Position numbers and translations under genes: made by a program. Positions 27,397 through 35,632 of a stretch of DNA of 56,939 bases are shown here, in pieces. The notes under the pieces were generated by a model. That model ran no database searches and was not told where the DNA came from. It was given only the letters and a program-made list of their open reading frames with translations. The DNA comes from Vibrio profundi (GTDB lineage: Bacteria; Pseudomonadota; Gammaproteobacteria; Enterobacterales; Vibrionaceae), in contig NZ_RZIS01000017.1 in assembly GCF_005281835.1 (NCBI RefSeq), positions 1-56,939 of the forward strand, in the 5' to 3' direction. The number at the start of each line of letters is the position of its first letter. The stretch's first letter is position 1.

Positions 27397-28617
27397 ATGT
27401 TTTCTAACTTAAGTAAAAGTGTTCGCCAATACATGTTGGTGACATTCAATTATTGGAACTTCACCATCACAGACGGTGCGCTTCGAATGCTGGTGGTGTT
27501 GTATTTTCATGATCTTGGCTACAGCACACTAGAGATCGCGTCTCTATTTTTGTTCTACGAATTCTTTGGGGTCGTGACCAACCTTATTGGAGGCTGGCTG
27601 GGAGCTCGCCTAGGGTTGAACAAAACAATGAACCTTGGTTTAGGGATGCAAATCATCGCGCTTAGTATGTTAGCTGTACCGGGTGCAATGTTAACCATTC
27701 CTTGGGTAATGGCTGCGCAAGCTTTGTCTGGCATTGCTAAAGACCTCAATAAAATGAGCGCCAAAAGTTCAATCAAAACTCTAGTCCCTGATGAACAACA
27801 AGGCGCGTTGTATAAATGGATCGCGATTCTTACAGGATCTAAAAATGCACTGAAAGGGGCGGGTTTCTTTATTGGTGGCTTACTGTTGTCAACGATAGGG
27901 TTTAAGTTTGCAGTATTAGCGATGGCAGCAGTGCTTACGCTGGTCTTCATTGGCAGTGTCTTGAGCCTTGAAGCGGATATGGGCAAAGCGAAAACTAAGC
28001 CGAAGTTTAAACATATCTTTTCGAAATCTGAGTCGATCAATATTTTGTCGGCAGCGCGTATGTTTTTGTTTGGTGCTCGTGACGTGTGGTTTGTAATTGC
28101 GTTACCTATTTACCTTGGCAGTGTTTTCGGCTGGGAGCATGCATGGGTTGGCGGATTTTTGGCAGCGTGGACGATCGCGTATGGCTTTGTTCAAGGGATT
28201 GCGCCCAAAATTACTGGTAAGGCTCAGGGGAAAGTGCCGGATGGTCATGCCGCTTTGGTGTGGGCGGGAGCATTGGCTATTGTGACAGCCGGAATCGCAT
28301 ATGCAGTGCAAATTGGTTGGCAGCCTGAGATTGTCATCATCGGCGGGTTAATGGTGTTTGGGGCTATTTTCGCGGTCAACTCATCCCTACATTCTTATTT
28401 GATTGTTAGTTATGCCAAGGGTGATGGCGTGTCTCTGGACGTTGGCTTCTACTATATGGCGAACGCCATGGGTCGTTTGATAGGGACGATTTTGTCTGGG
28501 TGGATATTCCAAGTCGCGGGACTCGCCGCTTGCTTGTGGGTGTCGTTTGCTTTCTTGGCTTTGACAACCGTCATTTCACTGAAGTTACCTAAGGTGCCTC
28601 AAGCGACGACCGCATAA
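27397..28617 (+). CDS. arsJ: Organoarsenical efflux MFS transporter ArsJ
   Basis: About 406 residues with the hydrophobic pattern of an 11-12 helix major facilitator. ArsJ exports 1-arseno-3-phosphoglycerate made by the companion GAPDH; net effect is arsenate resistance. Assignment rests on the ArsR-GAPDH neighbours and MFS architecture. A start at 27391 adds two residues; the ATG at 27397 is better spaced from the weak GAG upstream. A terminator follows. Confidence 0.88.
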   Translation: MFSNLSKSVRQYMLVTFNYWNFTITDGALRMLVVLYFHDLGYSTLEIASLFLFYEFFGVVTNLIGGWLGARLGLNKTMNLGLGMQIIALSMLAVPGAMLTIPWVMAAQALSGIAKDLNKMSAKSSIKTLVPDEQQGALYKWIAILTGSKNALKGAGFFIGGLLLSTIGFKFAVLAMAAVLTLVFIGSVLSLEADMGKAKTKPKFKHIFSKSESINILSAARMFLFGARDVWFVIALPIYLGSVFGWEHAWVGGFLAAWTIAYGFVQGIAPKITGKAQGKVPDGHAALVWAGALAIVTAGIAYAVQIGWQPEIVIIGGLMVFGAIFAVNSSLHSYLIVSYAKGDGVSLDVGFYYMANAMGRLIGTILSGWIFQVAGLAACLWVSFAFLALTTVISLKLPKVPQATTA

Positions 28618-28647
28618 GTTTTTTGAAGTATGTTTAGCTTTGACACT

Positions 28648-28682
28648 AAGCTGACTTGGTATTAATACCGGTCAGCTTTTTT
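28648..28682 (+). terminator. Terminator after arsJ
   Basis: An eight-base stem, 28648-28655 with 28671-28678, contains a second inner stem and is followed by a T-run. Confidence 0.85.
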
Positions 28683-28723
28683 GTTGCTATAGTGTGAAGA
28701 TTAGAAATTAATCAGGTGGTTAC

Positions 28724-29737
28724 ATGAAGCAACGGGTATTATTTTTCGATCTAGCAAGGTGTGTTGCTGCGGTTGCCGTGATTGCCATTCATGTATTAGC
28801 GCCTTATCGCCATGAGCTGAACTCGATCCCTTTTGACCAGTGGTTTACGGCCGTTGGTATCAATAGCATCAGCCGTTGGGCGGTACCTGTCTTTATATTG
28901 ATCACTGGTGCTCTGATGCTTAGCGATCAACGGCCATTTGATGCTAAATACTATGTAAAACGTCGCTTAGGTAAAGTGTTAGTGCCGTTTGTGGTGTGGT
29001 CTTTGTTTTATACCTACCTTTCAGGCTGGTCTTTGTCTGGATTCAACGGTGAAACAAGCTGGCAAGTCTTGCTGGAAAGCTATCATCAATACACTTACTA
29101 CCACCTTGGCTTTTTCTATTATTTCATCCCGTTGTATTTCGTTATTCCTTTTCTTCAAATCATGGTCAGAAAAACGGGTGATGGCGGAGTCTATGCGTTT
29201 ACCTGTATTTGGTTATTCACCACACTCTTGTTCCTGTTAGGTATTGATGGTCCGTGGAGCCATGAATTGTGGCTATACACCGGTTATTTACCCCTGGGCT
29301 ACATCTTGTATAAGAAAGTCCCACTGAATAAGCTCGCGTTGACAGTGAGTGTTTTACTTGGTGTTACGGCATTAGCTACCACGGTTTACATGGTTGTGGA
29401 AGCTAGCGTCACGGCTGAACAGTACACGGTAGGTCGTTGGCTATCTTACAAGACATTGAATACAGTAGTGGCCGCGAGCATGATTTTCATGGTGTGCCGA
29501 TATTATGGAGAGAGTCTTTCCCAGCAAGCAAATAAGGTGATCGGCTTCATTAGTCAGCACAGTTTGGGCATTTATTTGCTGCATCCGATTTTCTTATGGC
29601 CAATGAAAGAGTTTGGTTGGCATCAAGGTCACCCTGCTTGGGTGATCCCACTGTGGATAGTGATCAGTGGGAGTGGCGCATTGTGGATGAGTTGGATGTT
29701 GTCTAAATCAGAAAAAACGCGTTGGTTGTTACCGTAG
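28724..29737 (+). CDS. Membrane acyltransferase (acyltransferase 3 family)
   Basis: 337 residues with about ten hydrophobic helices. The family signature FDLARCVAAVAVIAIHV includes the catalytic His at about 23; KRRLGKVLVPFVVWS is the second conserved block. Such proteins acetylate or succinylate extracytoplasmic glycans such as lipopolysaccharide, ECA or exopolysaccharide. E. coli WecH (YiaH) is a similar stand-alone member. The substrate cannot be deduced, as no glycan genes are nearby. Confidence 0.88.
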   Translation: MKQRVLFFDLARCVAAVAVIAIHVLAPYRHELNSIPFDQWFTAVGINSISRWAVPVFILITGALMLSDQRPFDAKYYVKRRLGKVLVPFVVWSLFYTYLSGWSLSGFNGETSWQVLLESYHQYTYYHLGFFYYFIPLYFVIPFLQIMVRKTGDGGVYAFTCIWLFTTLLFLLGIDGPWSHELWLYTGYLPLGYILYKKVPLNKLALTVSVLLGVTALATTVYMVVEASVTAEQYTVGRWLSYKTLNTVVAASMIFMVCRYYGESLSQQANKVIGFISQHSLGIYLLHPIFLWPMKEFGWHQGHPAWVIPLWIVISGSGALWMSWMLSKSEKTRWLLP

Positions 29738-29753
29738 GGAAGAGAAGCGACGT

Positions 29754-30083
29754 TTATCGCTTCAAAGCAAAGTGCAGAAATTTGTCGCCTTGGTAAGTGA
29801 GTGTCCCTTTGTCGCCAGGATTGAGTGCATGAAAGTAGTGAATGCCGACTTGGAATTCACGTTTAGGGCCAATACGTCCACGTTGAACGTAAATCCAATA
29901 CTCTTGGTCTTCTTGACCAGGTTGAGCGTCGGGTAGGTCGATCGACTGTTTATCAAGGACAGTTACATCCACTTTTTGTTCAGGTGCGTTCTCGCCTTGC
30001 ATGTGCTTACGGTAAAAGCCAATAAAGACCCAGCCGGCCACTAAAGTGAGGACCAGAATTGCGAAAAATAATGAGCTAGGCAT
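29754..30083 (-). CDS. yhhM: DUF2500 protein YhhM
   Basis: 109 residues. One N-terminal transmembrane helix (about 5-24) precedes a small beta domain ending in YFHALNPGDKGTLTYQGDKF, which matches the E. coli YhhM signature (YHAL...GDKGTLSYKG). Function unknown. It is convergent with the acyltransferase gene. Confidence 0.85.
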   Translation of the reverse strand: MPSSLFFAILVLTLVAGWVFIGFYRKHMQGENAPEQKVDVTVLDKQSIDLPDAQPGQEDQEYWIYVQRGRIGPKREFQVGIHYFHALNPGDKGTLTYQGDKFLHFALKR

Positions 30084-30326
30084 ACAACCTCCAAAGATGA
30101 ACTCTTGGTATTCTAATGTGACACGCTGCCAAGCATTGTGTTGAAAAGCCGTTATTCGTGAAGTTAATGGTGAGCGTTTGATTTTTTTCGACTTACTTCA
30201 CGTTTATCAAGCGCTTAGTATGGTGTGGTGAAACAAATTATCTTGTGAACACTCAAATCAAGAATGCGAAATAGAAGAATAGGGTAAAGCTCTACTAAAA
30301 TAATTAGGCATAGTAGGAGGGCTGCG

Positions 30327-30701
30327 ATGTCAGATATTGAAAAGGTCGTGACAAGAACGCGACGAATAGAAAAGTTATTGAGGCTGCAATATCACGCCGA
30401 AGGGAAAGGTTTACATCAACTGATCACCAGTTGTGAAGAACGCCTGCCACATGATGTGATTGCTAAGCTTCGTTACATCGCGACCATTCGCAATAAAATT
30501 GTTCACGAAGAAGATTACCAGTTAGAAGATCAGAAAGAGTTTCTATTGGTGTGTGATGATTGTGAAAAAGAGCTCACTCCAAGAAGCGGGCGCTTTATAT
30601 GGCGAGCTGCCATTCTTCTAATGACTGTGATTACCTTAGCAGCAGCGGGGTTTTACTATGCATATTGGGATGTATTAACCAAACACATATCGATTCCATA
30701 A
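30327..30701 (+). CDS. Small membrane-anchored HEPN/DUF4145-like protein
   Basis: 124 residues, started at an ATG behind AGGAGG. A helical cytoplasmic domain (about 1-75) contains RNKIVH (55-60), matching the R-x4-H signature of HEPN nucleases and DUF4145 proteins. A single transmembrane helix follows (about 90-112). I do not recognise a characterised homologue. It could be an RNA-acting or a structural HEPN domain tethered to the membrane; no antitoxin partner gene lies beside it. A terminator follows. Confidence 0.7.
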   Translation: MSDIEKVVTRTRRIEKLLRLQYHAEGKGLHQLITSCEERLPHDVIAKLRYIATIRNKIVHEEDYQLEDQKEFLLVCDDCEKELTPRSGRFIWRAAILLMTVITLAAAGFYYAYWDVLTKHISIP

Positions 30702-30720
30702 CTATTTGTAATCGGACACT

Positions 30721-30748
30721 AAAAAGGGACGCTAATGCGTCCCTTTTT
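30721..30748. terminator. Bidirectional terminator
   Basis: A twelve-base stem (30721-30732 with 30737-30748) has loop TAAT and A/T flanks. It serves the HEPN-like gene and the convergent small minus-strand gene. Confidence 0.9.
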
Positions 30749-30768
30749 ATTTATAAATTCAAACTTGC

Positions 30769-30849
30769 TTAGTACATCATCGGCAGTGTCATTAGGCCAA
30801 CAACTACTGCGATCATTACAAGTCCTTGTTTTTGCGAGGAAGAAATCAT
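30769..30849 (-). CDS. 26-residue single-helix membrane peptide
   Basis: The minus strand encodes MISSSQKQGLVMIAVVVGLM followed by TLPMMY: a polar start, one hydrophobic helix (about 9-22) and a short end. An excellent AAGGAG lies seven bases before the ATG, and a terminator begins 20 bp after the stop. The frame is too short for most gene callers. A well-placed ribosome-binding site, terminator and helix composition argue for a real small protein. I do not recognise its family. Confidence 0.7.
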   Translation of the reverse strand: MISSSQKQGLVMIAVVVGLMTLPMMY

Positions 30850-30906
30850 AACACTGCTCCTTAAATTGGTTGATGCTCTCTATGTGATTAAGAATAGCAC
30901 TACTTA

Positions 30907-30920
30907 TTGGCTTAGATCAA
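30907..30920. promoter_or_regulatory. Candidate FNR-type site upstream of the small membrane peptide
   Basis: TTGGC, four bases, then ATCAA matches the FNR consensus (TTGAT-N4-ATCAA) in eight of ten positions. It is centred about 64 bp upstream of the peptide start codon. A weak -10 candidate (CATAGA on the minus strand, 30879-30884) lies at class II spacing. Confidence 0.35.
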
Positions 30921-31628
30921 GAATTACTTTTGAAGTGCTTAAAACTGACAGTAAACTTTCATGATTATGGGTTTTTGTTTGGACTTTATTGCTTTTTTTG
31001 ATGTGCGGTAATAATGTTCGTTGTGCTTTTGTTTTGCTCTCTGCGATGTTTAAGTAATTGTTTTTGTGTGTTTTTATGGTGTAATTGATATTGTTAATAG
31101 ATGTTAAAATGTATTAATAGCTACTATTGTTTAGTTATATGGTGTGGGTGTTCTTTTTTTTGTTTTGATGATCCCCATTACATCTATTTGATAGTTATTC
31201 TCACTTATGAGCTGGTGTATCTTTAGCGGAATCATATTAAGTTCAGCAGTGGCCAGTTTGATGATCTCATATTGAAATTTGAAAGCTAAACGCGATATTG
31301 TTTTATTAAGTTATTGTTTTATATCTATTTTGTGTTTTTATTTGTCCGTGTGAACTTTAGTTTATGTCATTGGCTTTAGAACTATTGGCACATGAAAGTG
31401 GTGATTTTATATAGCTAAGCATGGCAACCGTTTGCTTTTGGGGTTTACAGAGACAGAAGTCCGTGTGGTGGGCTTGAATTGTAATGGCGCGAATAAGTTG
31501 CACCTAAATCGGCCAAAGTGAGTGTTTTTGATGGAATCGTAATCAAGATCGAACTTTCCATTATTGCTGCTTTACATCATCGTGAGTCGGCCTAGACTGG
31601 CGGCGATTTGTCGTAATAAGGTGTGTGT
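30921..31628. other. Gene-free, T-rich intergenic region of about 700 bp
   Basis: No protein-like frame is visible. From about 30960 to 31340 the plus strand is unusually T-rich with many T-runs. Such DNA is typical of H-NS-bound or promoter-rich spacers, but I see no specific site or terminator-bounded small RNA. Confidence 0.5.
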
Positions 31629-32249
31629 ATGTGGAGTTGGGTGGCTGTTTCATTATCTGGTATCGGTGCGATATCAGGAACGAAGCATGGACATAAAACA
31701 CAGTCTCTTCTCTACAAGGTTTTCACTTTTGCGCTTCTTGCAGCCATTATTCTGACTCAAGCTCCGAATCAAGAACTCAGCTATTGGGTTGCTGGTGGCT
31801 TGTTTATTTCAGCTATTGCCGATTCCCTTCATACTTTATCCAAAAAACGTTCACTCTATTTCACGTGTTTCTTACTGGCTCAGTTACTGTACAGCAAAGC
31901 ATTTTGGCTACAGCTATCCGGGGAACTTGTATGGTGGTTATTTGCGTTGTTGCTTGCCGCTAGTGTCGTTGCCTTCTTTTTGTTGTTACCGCAACTCGAT
32001 AAGGTTGTTTTCCCAGTTGTAATCATGGGGATTATGCTTATCCAACTGACATGGGCGGCGGGAGAAGTGTGGTTGGTTGAACCGACACTGAGCAGTGCAG
32101 TGGGTCTAACGGGCTGTATTGTACTATCGCTATCTGCACTGGCGAGCGCACTAAACAGTTATCGGAAACCGATTCAACGTGCTTACATGTGGGTGACGGG
32201 CAGCTACTTTGTGGCGCATGCGCTGATTGTTGCCTCGGTAGTGATTTGA
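31629..32249 (+). CDS. yhhN: YhhN family membrane protein (lysoplasmalogenase-like)
   Basis: 206 residues, strongly hydrophobic with about seven to eight transmembrane helices, matching the YhhN/TMEM86 family, whose animal members hydrolyse lysoplasmalogens. The bacterial role is unclear. I start at the ATG of MWSWVAV, five bases after AAGGTG; an upstream GTG at 31623 adds two residues. E. coli has yhhL, yhhM and yhhN together beside rsmD; here all are within a few kb. Confidence 0.85.
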   Translation: MWSWVAVSLSGIGAISGTKHGHKTQSLLYKVFTFALLAAIILTQAPNQELSYWVAGGLFISAIADSLHTLSKKRSLYFTCFLLAQLLYSKAFWLQLSGELVWWLFALLLAASVVAFFLLLPQLDKVVFPVVIMGIMLIQLTWAAGEVWLVEPTLSSAVGLTGCIVLSLSALASALNSYRKPIQRAYMWVTGSYFVAHALIVASVVI

Positions 32250-32327
32250 TTAAAATCTGCTTTGCATCAAAACCTTTCTTTTTGAAGTCGCTATTCTCCC
32301 TATTTCTAACTTTATTGGGAGATGTTT

Positions 32328-32564
32328 ATGACAACCGAAATTCATGCGCATAATGTTCTTAACTTATTAAGCGAAAAGCCAATGACTCGTCATGAGTTAG
32401 AATCTGAGCTAGCAAACGAATACGGTGCTGACGCGCGATTTCATACCTGTAAGCTGAACAACTTAGATTTAGACTCGCTATTAACGTTTTTCTTCAAAAT
32501 GGAGAAAGTGGTTCAGGATGGCGAAAAAATCATGACCAACAGAGCACGCGTTTGTAGCCACTAA
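32328..32564 (+). CDS. yecH: YecH family metal-binding protein
   Basis: 78 residues with the conserved N-terminal IHAHNVLNLL, central ARFHTC and C-terminal Cys-His (VCSH) of the YecH family. These His and Cys residues are the presumed metal ligands. The start is the second of two in-frame ATGs because GGGAG is well spaced only for it. Function unknown. Probably a cytoplasmic metal-binding or redox protein. Confidence 0.85.
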   Translation: MTTEIHAHNVLNLLSEKPMTRHELESELANEYGADARFHTCKLNNLDLDSLLTFFFKMEKVVQDGEKIMTNRARVCSH

Positions 32565-32648
32565 ATTTTTAAGAAACGTTTGTCTTAATTCGAAAAGCGA
32601 GAATGAGGCTGCTATACTCCGCGCATTCAAGCTTTTCGAGACCTCTTC

Positions 32649-33233
32649 ATGGAAATTTTATCCGCAGCGACCATGCTGTTTCTTATCATGGATCCACTTG
32701 GTAACTTGCCAATTGTACTTTCCATTCTTAAACATATAGATCCTAAACGTCGTCGAATTGTCCTAATTCGTGAGCTGATTTTTGCTCTGATCATTCTGCT
32801 ATTGTTCTTGTTTGCAGGGCAAAGCATTCTGAACTTCCTACATGTTCAGCCAGAAACGCTCAGTATTTCTGGTGGTATTATCCTGTTCATCATTGCGATT
32901 AAGATGATTTTCCCAAGCGCAGGCAGTATTACTGGATTAGCTGCGGGCGAGGAACCTTTTATTGTTCCAATGGCGATCCCAATGATTGCGGGTCCTTCGG
33001 TGATTGCAGCGTTGATACTACTCTCGACACAAAACCCAGATAACATGGTGGAACTGTCGCTTTCGGTATTGCTGGCATGGGGCGTGACCTTCTTCATCTT
33101 AATGTTTAATGGTTTCTTCCTAAGAATCCTTGGAGAGCGCGGCCTGAAAGCCATTGAACGTTTGATGGGCTTGTTGCTGGTGATGCTGTCGACGCAGATG
33201 TTCCTAGATGGCGTGAAAGGTTACTTAGCGTAA
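32649..33233 (+). CDS. yhgN: MarC/YhgN family inner-membrane protein
   Basis: 194 residues with six hydrophobic helices. The family signatures MDPLGNLPIV (about 14-23) and a second, inverted-repeat-like IPMIAGPSVIAA (about 114-125) are present. The family is labelled NAAT but transport by YhgN has not been firmly shown. A bidirectional terminator follows. Confidence 0.9.
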   Translation: MEILSAATMLFLIMDPLGNLPIVLSILKHIDPKRRRIVLIRELIFALIILLLFLFAGQSILNFLHVQPETLSISGGIILFIIAIKMIFPSAGSITGLAAGEEPFIVPMAIPMIAGPSVIAALILLSTQNPDNMVELSLSVLLAWGVTFFILMFNGFFLRILGERGLKAIERLMGLLLVMLSTQMFLDGVKGYLA

Positions 33234-33252
33234 TTGCATACCATGCTGCAAT

Positions 33253-33282
33253 AAAAAGGCCGCTCATCTGAGCGGCCTTTTT
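33253..33282. terminator. Bidirectional terminator between yhgN and yhhL
   Basis: A 13-base stem (33253-33265 with 33270-33282) has loop ATCT and A and T runs on both flanks. Confidence 0.92.
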
Positions 33283-33297
33283 AGTAGTTATCGTTTA

Positions 33298-33564
33298 CTA
33301 CATCATGTATTTACGGCGAATATCGAGAAGAGCGAAAATGCCAAAAATTAAGATCGACCACTTTTCCCAGCGGGTCATTGAAATCTTATCGCCAAATGCA
33401 CCGATGAAAATTAGCATTTGAATACCGTGCATGAACAGCAAGAACGCTGTCATGATGTAAAGTGCAACCGCCGCGTTTCCTGGGAACGGATGGAAAATAT
33501 TCACGATCAACACAAACCACACAAAGGCAATCGACGCCTTTGCTAGCATCAGCATTATTTTCAT
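33298..33564 (-). CDS. yhhL: DUF1145 membrane protein YhhL
   Basis: 88 residues with two to three hydrophobic helices, and the FHPFPG motif (about 24-29) typical of DUF1145. Its ATG overlaps the rsmD stop by four bases (ATGA), a classic coupled pair also found in E. coli (rsmD-yhhL). Function unknown. Confidence 0.88.
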   Translation of the reverse strand: MKIMLMLAKASIAFVWFVLIVNIFHPFPGNAAVALYIMTAFLLFMHGIQMLIFIGAFGDKISMTRWEKWSILIFGIFALLDIRRKYMM

Positions 33565-34160
33565 TCAGTAGTCCTTTCAAATAGTCGGTAGCTCGATTGA
33601 CCTGTTGTTTTGTCTCGGTACAAATCCCAGTTTTCTGGCATACCTTCAAGCTGTAGTTCTTTTTCGGTTTCAATATAGATAATAGCGTTTTCCGCTAGCC
33701 AGCCATTATTTTCAAGTAGAACGACGGTCTCTGCAAGCAAGCCTTTACGAAATGGTGGGTCAATGAACACCACGTCAAACGGTGTGCCGGGTTGACGCAA
33801 ATACGATAGTGCATCGGTATTGACGACCTTAATGTTGTCCGCTTTTAGCTCTTTGGCATTCGCTTCTAATTGCTTAGCCGCTTTTTGGTTCATTTCTAAC
33901 AAAGTCACCATCTGTGCTTGGCGCGATGCTGCTTCAAATCCAAGCCCGCCAGAGCCTGAAAATACGTCTAAGCAAGTGGAGTTTGGGATATCTTGAGCTA
34001 ACCAGTTAAATAAGGTTTCTTTTACTCTATCTATTGTAGGGCGTAGACCTTCTAGATCATGTACAGGCAGTTTTCTGCCTCTCCATGAGCCACTAATGAT
34101 TCGAACAAAGCCACCGGATGGCTTTTTTTGTGATGTGTTTTGCTGGCGACGTCTTACCAT
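33561..34160 (-). CDS. rsmD: 16S rRNA (guanine966-N2)-methyltransferase
   Basis: 199 residues from MVRRRQQN; an upstream in-frame extension is not protein-like. It methylates G966 of 16S rRNA using SAM. Motif I LDVFSGSGGLGFEA (about 64-77) and catalytic motif IV FIDPPF (about 134-139) are visible. It is divergent from ftsY, as in E. coli. Confidence 0.96.
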   Translation of the reverse strand: MVRRRQQNTSQKKPSGGFVRIISGSWRGRKLPVHDLEGLRPTIDRVKETLFNWLAQDIPNSTCLDVFSGSGGLGFEAASRQAQMVTLLEMNQKAAKQLEANAKELKADNIKVVNTDALSYLRQPGTPFDVVFIDPPFRKGLLAETVVLLENNGWLAENAIIYIETEKELQLEGMPENWDLYRDKTTGQSSYRLFERTTE

Positions 34161-34374
34161 AGATTTTTTGACCGCTAATAAAGTGATACTATACCGAGCC
34201 CAATTTAATTTGGTTCGAGTATTAAATAAATTTGCAATGACAAAGTGTAGCAAGCTAAACGTAAAGTTTTCACTGCTTTGTCATTTTTCTTTGCTATTCG
34301 CTTTATGCTACCAGTAAAGAGTGGAATTGCATTGAGTCGATACAGTTAATAAGTAGATTTAGGAAACCCCTCTG

Positions 34375-35568
34375 ATGGCGGAAAAAAAGAAGCGCGGATT
34401 ATTATCGTGGCTTGGCTTTGGTGAAGAAGAACAAAGCACACAAACTCAGAATGAAGCAAAGCAAGAGCAGCAACCTGAAGTAGAACAAGAGATCATTGAA
34501 TCTGATGTTCAAGCTGAGTCAGAAGTGGTTGAACAGGCAGAGGAAATCGAACAGCCTGTACTAGCAGAAGCAGAAGCAGAAGCAGAAGCAGAACAAGTTG
34601 CACAAATCGAAGAACCAGCCGTAGAAGAAGTCCAAGAAAAGCCGACTGAAAGCTTCTTTACTCGCTTGAAGCGCAGCTTAAGCCGCACGAAAGCCAATAT
34701 CGGTGCTGGTTTCTTTGGTTTATTCAAAGGAAAAAAAATCGATGATGACCTGTTCGAAGAGTTAGAAGAACAGTTATTGATTGCCGATGTGGGTATGAAT
34801 ACCACAGTGAAAATCATCGAAAACCTAACCGACAAAGCATCACGCCAAGATCTGAAAGATGGTGAAGCACTTTACGGCTTACTAAAAGAAGAAATGGCGG
34901 AAATTTTAAGCCAAGTTGAGCAACCGTTAGAAGTCGACACCACAAAAACGCCTTATGTCATTTTGATGGTAGGTGTAAATGGTGTGGGTAAAACCACTAC
35001 TATCGGTAAACTTGCGAAACAATTCCAAGGGCAAGGTAAGAAAGTCATGCTAGCGGCAGGCGATACTTTCCGTGCTGCAGCTGTTGAGCAGCTTCAAGTT
35101 TGGGGTAAGCGCAATGATGTTCCGGTTATTGCTCAGCACACAGGTGCGGATAGTGCGTCAGTGATTTACGATGCAATTGAAGCGGCGAAAGCGCGTGGTG
35201 TCGATGTGGTGATTGCCGATACTGCTGGTCGCTTGCAGAACAAGAGCAACTTGATGGAAGAGCTTCGTAAGATCGTTCGCGTAATGAAGAAGATCGACGA
35301 TTCAGCGCCACACGAAATTATGCTGACTTTGGATGCAGGCACTGGCCAAAATGCCATTAGCCAAGCCAAATTGTTTAGTGAAGTTGCTCCGGTAACTGGT
35401 ATTACTTTAACGAAGCTGGATGGTACTGCGAAAGGTGGTGTGATCTTCTCGATTGCCGATCAGTTCCAAATCCCAATTCGCTTCATTGGTGTGGGTGAAG
35501 GTATTGACGATCTACGCCCATTTGAATCGCAAGATTTCATCGAAGCATTGTTTAGCCGCGAAGAGTAA
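34375..35568 (+). CDS. ftsY: Signal recognition particle receptor FtsY
   Basis: 397 residues. An acidic, repeat-rich A domain (about 18-90) is followed by the N domain (about 100-190) and the SRP-type GTPase domain (about 195-397). The P-loop GVNGVGKTTTIGK, the DTFRAAA motif, the DTAGR G3 motif, and TKLDG G4 motif are present. It docks SRP-ribosome complexes at the SecYEG translocon. The A domain contains a short AE repeat (separate entry). First gene of ftsY-ftsE-ftsX followed by rpoH. Confidence 0.98.
   Translation: MAEKKKRGLLSWLGFGEEEQSTQTQNEAKQEQQPEVEQEIIESDVQAESEVVEQAEEIEQPVLAEAEAEAEAEQVAQIEEPAVEEVQEKPTESFFTRLKRSLSRTKANIGAGFFGLFKGKKIDDDLFEELEEQLLIADVGMNTTVKIIENLTDKASRQDLKDGEALYGLLKEEMAEILSQVEQPLEVDTTKTPYVILMVGVNGVGKTTTIGKLAKQFQGQGKKVMLAAGDTFRAAAVEQLQVWGKRNDVPVIAQHTGADSASVIYDAIEAAKARGVDVVIADTAGRLQNKSNLMEELRKIVRVMKKIDDSAPHEIMLTLDAGTGQNAISQAKLFSEVAPVTGITLTKLDGTAKGGVIFSIADQFQIPIRFIGVGEGIDDLRPFESQDFIEALFSREE
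34564..34593 (+). repeat. Hexanucleotide tandem repeat in ftsY
   Basis: Five perfect copies of GCAGAA encode Ala-Glu five times in the FtsY acidic domain. In-frame changes in copy number would alter length without a frameshift. Confidence 0.95.
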
Positions 35569-35632
35569 CGATATCTGAGAGATATCGACTGTGAATTAGC
35601 GTGATAAAAGTTATCGGTAAGAGGATTTTTCG

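Noticed and set aside
27555..28040. A 161-codon minus-strand frame inside arsJ
   Set aside because: It is the shadow of a transporter gene, with no start signals or domain.
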